Both the position numbers and the translations under genes were made by a program. Below the pieces are notes generated by a model. It was given only the letters and a program-made list of their open reading frames with translations, did no database searches and had not been told where the DNA came from. 17,181 nt of DNA from CAYMND01 sp964465065 (GTDB taxonomy: Bacteria > Acidobacteriota > Aminicenantia > UBA2199): assembly GCA_964465065.1 (NCBI GenBank), contig CAYXHZ010000064.1:1-17181 (forward strand), given 5' to 3'. This document shows positions 15,431-17,181 of the stretch, one piece after another. Positions within the stretch are counted from its first letter, which is position 1. Each line of letters begins with the position of its first letter.

Positions 15431-16285
15431 ATGATCATCCGCAACATGAATCCGGGCGACCTGGATTTCGCCTTCTCCCTGACGCGGGCCGAAGGCTGGC
15501 TGACCGAAACCCGGGACAGCTTCGTCTCGTTTCTGGATTTCGATCCCCAAGGAACCTTCATCGGCGAATGCGATGGCCGGCGCGTCGGTATCTGCGTCGG
15601 GGTGGCCTACCACGATTTCGGATTTCTGGGCGAGCTGATCGTCGCGCCTTCGTTCCGGGGGCGGGGATTGGGTCGGGAACTTTTCCGGCATACGCTGGAT
15701 TTTTTCGCCGGCCGCGGCATCGACACGGTGATCCTGCACGGGGACGAGCCGGCGGTGCCGATTTACGAGAAATCCGGCTTCCGGAAAACATGCCGCTCGC
15801 TCAATTTCCTGGGCCAGGCCGAAGCGATGTCGTTTTCTGCCGCGGTTCGGCCGATGACGCCGGCCGATATGTCAGACGTTTCCACCCTGGACCGGCGTGT
15901 TTTCGGCGGCGACCGTTCGTTTTTCTTCAGGCGCTTCATGACTTTGGCGCCAGGGCATTGTTTCGTCGAGATCGATGAAAACGACGCTCTGGTCGGGTTC
16001 ATCTGCGGCCGGATCGGCAACGGAGTGGTCGCCGCAGGTCCCTGGGTCGTCAGCGAAGCTTCCAGCCACGCCGCCGATCTGCTCGCGGCTTTCTCGAACA
16101 GCGTCGCGCCCCAAACCATGCGCATCGACATCTTGGAAACTCAGCTCAGAGCCGGGACCATTCTGGAACGGGAATTCCCGTTTTTACGGGAAAACGGCTA
16201 TTCCTGGAAGATGATCCGCGGTCAGGATCCATACCGGGGCATCCCCGAACTGGCGCTGGCCGTCGGTACACCGGCGACGGGTTGA
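15431..16285 (+). CDS. Two-domain GNAT N-acetyltransferase
   Basis: The 284-residue cytoplasmic protein carries two acetyltransferase modules. The N-terminal GNAT domain (about 1-133) has the acetyl-CoA-binding motif A, ELIVAPSFRGRGLGRELF, with RGRGLGR at 76-82, and the terminal IYEKSGF element. The C-terminal half (about 137-280) resembles Acetyltransf_18-type domains, ending in a FLRENGYSWKMIRGQDP-like strand; it lacks an obvious intact motif A and may serve in substrate binding. The acceptor is unknown. It begins 2 bases after the MBL hydrolase stop, with a weak GGGA inside that gene as ribosome-binding site, so translational coupling is likely. The coupling of an exported hydrolase to a cytoplasmic acetyltransferase is odd and offers no pathway by itself. 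Confidence 0.88.
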   Translation: MIIRNMNPGDLDFAFSLTRAEGWLTETRDSFVSFLDFDPQGTFIGECDGRRVGICVGVAYHDFGFLGELIVAPSFRGRGLGRELFRHTLDFFAGRGIDTVILHGDEPAVPIYEKSGFRKTCRSLNFLGQAEAMSFSAAVRPMTPADMSDVSTLDRRVFGGDRSFFFRRFMTLAPGHCFVEIDENDALVGFICGRIGNGVVAAGPWVVSEASSHAADLLAAFSNSVAPQTMRIDILETQLRAGTILEREFPFLRENGYSWKMIRGQDPYRGIPELALAVGTPATG

Positions 16286-16332
16286 ATGAAGAAATATGGT
16301 AAAAAAAGGCGAAAATGAGCGAAAGAGACGAA

Positions 16333-16338
16333 AAGGAG
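16333..16338 (+). promoter_or_regulatory. Ribosome-binding site of the rhodanese gene
   Basis: AAGGAG lies 5 bases before the ATG at 16344. It selects this start, which opens a clean signal peptide, over an in-frame ATG at 16296 that would add a highly basic 16-residue tail. Confidence 0.75.
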
Positions 16339-16343
16339 AAAAA

Positions 16344-16769
16344 ATGAAACAAAATACTGTCGGGGCTTTTCTCTGCCCGTTCGTTGTCAGCCTGATCTGT
16401 CTGTTTGCATTCCCGGCGTCTGCCGCCGACGAGCCGCTGCCGTTCAGTGACATCACGCCCGAGCAGGCGCTGGTCATGATGGCTGCCGGCCAGGTCGGTC
16501 CGGGCCTGACCCTGATCGATGTCCGCAAACCGGAAGAATTCCAGAGCGGTTTCATCAAATCGGCCGTTCTCATCGAACTGACAGCCGCCGATTTCCAGGA
16601 GCGGATCGGAAAGCTGGACCGCAAAGGCCGCTATCTGCTCTACTGCCGCAGCGGCGCCCGCAGCGCCAGGGCCATGAAGATCATGAAGGAGCTTGGCTTT
16701 GAAACGGTGTTCAACCTGGCCGGCGGTATCCGCCGCTGGCAGGCGGAAAACCACCCGCTGGAGAAGTAG
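16344..16769 (+). CDS. Exported single-domain rhodanese (sulfurtransferase)
   Basis: The 141-residue protein has a signal peptide (1-27, cleavage at ASA-AD) and one rhodanese domain (about 34-137). Such proteins carry sulfur as a cysteine persulfide and pass it to acceptors such as cyanide, thiols or partner proteins. The active-site loop CRSGAR (101-106) contains the catalytic Cys101, preceded by the typical LLYC strand; LIDVRKPEEF (57-66) and FNLAGGIRRW (123-132) are further family landmarks. Length fits a single-domain, GlpE/PspE-like rhodanese; export recalls PspE. The gene follows the acetyltransferase by 58 bases and probably belongs to the same transcript. The partner and sulfur donor are unknown. 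Confidence 0.93.
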   Translation: MKQNTVGAFLCPFVVSLICLFAFPASAADEPLPFSDITPEQALVMMAAGQVGPGLTLIDVRKPEEFQSGFIKSAVLIELTAADFQERIGKLDRKGRYLLYCRSGARSARAMKIMKELGFETVFNLAGGIRRWQAENHPLEK

Positions 16770-17181
16770 GCATCACTGTCCTCGACTTCATGCGTTTTCC
16801 CCGTCCTCCGCATGTCAATATCGTCGTTTATTATGGATCCGTTTTCCCCCCTATCTGTTGACCCACGCGATACTGCCTTTGACGAATTTCAAGGAACAAT
16901 CGATAATGGAACAAGTTTTGATCCAATGAAGGTTTATTCTATGTGTAGTTATGGATGTAAATCTGCCAGATTTAGCTCCAAATTTATGAAATATCACCAA
17001 AGCTGATGTCCTTAAAAAGCAAACAAAATGAGCAGGATTTTTGAATTGAATACAGTTTACGTAAAGTCAAATGAGTTTACAATTTTTGATATCATTGCTA
17101 ATAATTTTATCACTTAAATTAAACTAGAACAATATGCTTACTGTTTTAGTTGTGTTGGATTAAGCCATTATCCCGATTGTT
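16770..17181. other. AT-rich 412-base right end without a secure gene
   Basis: Base composition drops sharply to AT-rich after the rhodanese gene, especially from about 16830 on. There is no recognisable domain. Two small + strand frames exist: 64 codons at 16812-17006 and 29 codons at 17028-17117. Neither has a good ribosome-binding site. CATGCG (16789-16794) and CGCATG (16809-16814) form a weak hairpin, but no T-run follows, so no terminator for the rhodanese gene is claimed. Confidence 0.55.
16812..17006 (+). CDS. Doubtful 64-residue hypothetical peptide with two cysteines
   Basis: I do not recognise this frame. From ATG 16812 (or 16833) to TGA it encodes an acidic first half (SVDPRDTAFDEFQGTIDN) and a Ser/Cys/Lys-rich end with Cys45 and Cys49 in SMCSYGCKS. 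The amino-acid composition looks protein-like and its charge layout recalls a leader plus core peptide, but codon use is far more AT-rich than the neighbouring genes and no Shine-Dalgarno site precedes either ATG. It could be a small acquired gene, the remains of one, or a chance frame. Confidence 0.25.
   Translation: MSISSFIMDPFSPLSVDPRDTAFDEFQGTIDNGTSFDPMKVYSMCSYGCKSARFSSKFMKYHQS

Noticed and set aside
1..17181. CRISPR arrays, tRNA or rRNA genes, insertion sequences
   Set aside because: No regularly spaced repeats, cloverleaf-like sequence, transposase or integrase reading frame was seen. The only large repeats are the receptor paralogues.

Overview
The window reads as a chromosomal segment of a GC-rich, Gram-negative, probably heterotrophic bacterium. 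The best guess is an Acidobacteriota-type lineage such as Candidatus Aminicenantes. This rests on inference from gene content: Oar-like TonB-dependent receptors with an N-terminal carboxypeptidase-regulatory-like domain and no SusD partner, a CBM9/DUF5916 outer-membrane protein, a stand-alone LytTR regulator and many signal peptides. No rRNA, tRNA, integrase, transposase or CRISPR array was seen.

Region 1 (1-9960) is dominated by three tandem TonB-dependent receptor paralogues on the + strand. The first is cut by the left window edge. The second and third are complete and both exactly 941 residues. Copies 2 and 3 share a ribosome-binding leader and a downstream hairpin as well as coding sequence, so the duplicated unit was larger than the gene. 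Between copies 1 and 2 lie a terminator, a decayed or very short lipoprotein-like gene with a very strong ribosome-binding site, a large inverted repeat, and a divergently transcribed gene for an exported isochorismatase-family hydrolase.

Region 2 (9961-11790) holds an AI-2E family membrane transporter and a 124-residue LytTR DNA-binding protein. Palindromes lie upstream of each.

Region 3 (11872-16769) is a compact run of four + strand genes: a CBM9-DUF5916 outer-membrane protein, an exported metallo-beta-lactamase-fold hydrolase with a C-terminal TPR, a two-domain GNAT acetyltransferase starting 2 bases later, and an exported single-domain rhodanese. Spacing suggests at least the hydrolase and acetyltransferase are co-transcribed. 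Three of the four products carry export signals, so the cluster mostly acts in the cell envelope. Its substrate cannot be read from sequence.

Region 4 (16770-17181) is AT-rich and unlike the rest. It holds only a doubtful 64-codon reading frame with two cysteines near its end.

No clearly new system can be proven here. The items most worth a second look are the receptor duplication with its flanking signals, the UAG-interrupted lipoprotein-like gene, the exported hydrolase-acetyltransferase-rhodanese cassette, the alternative hairpins ahead of the LytTR gene, and the AT-rich right end.
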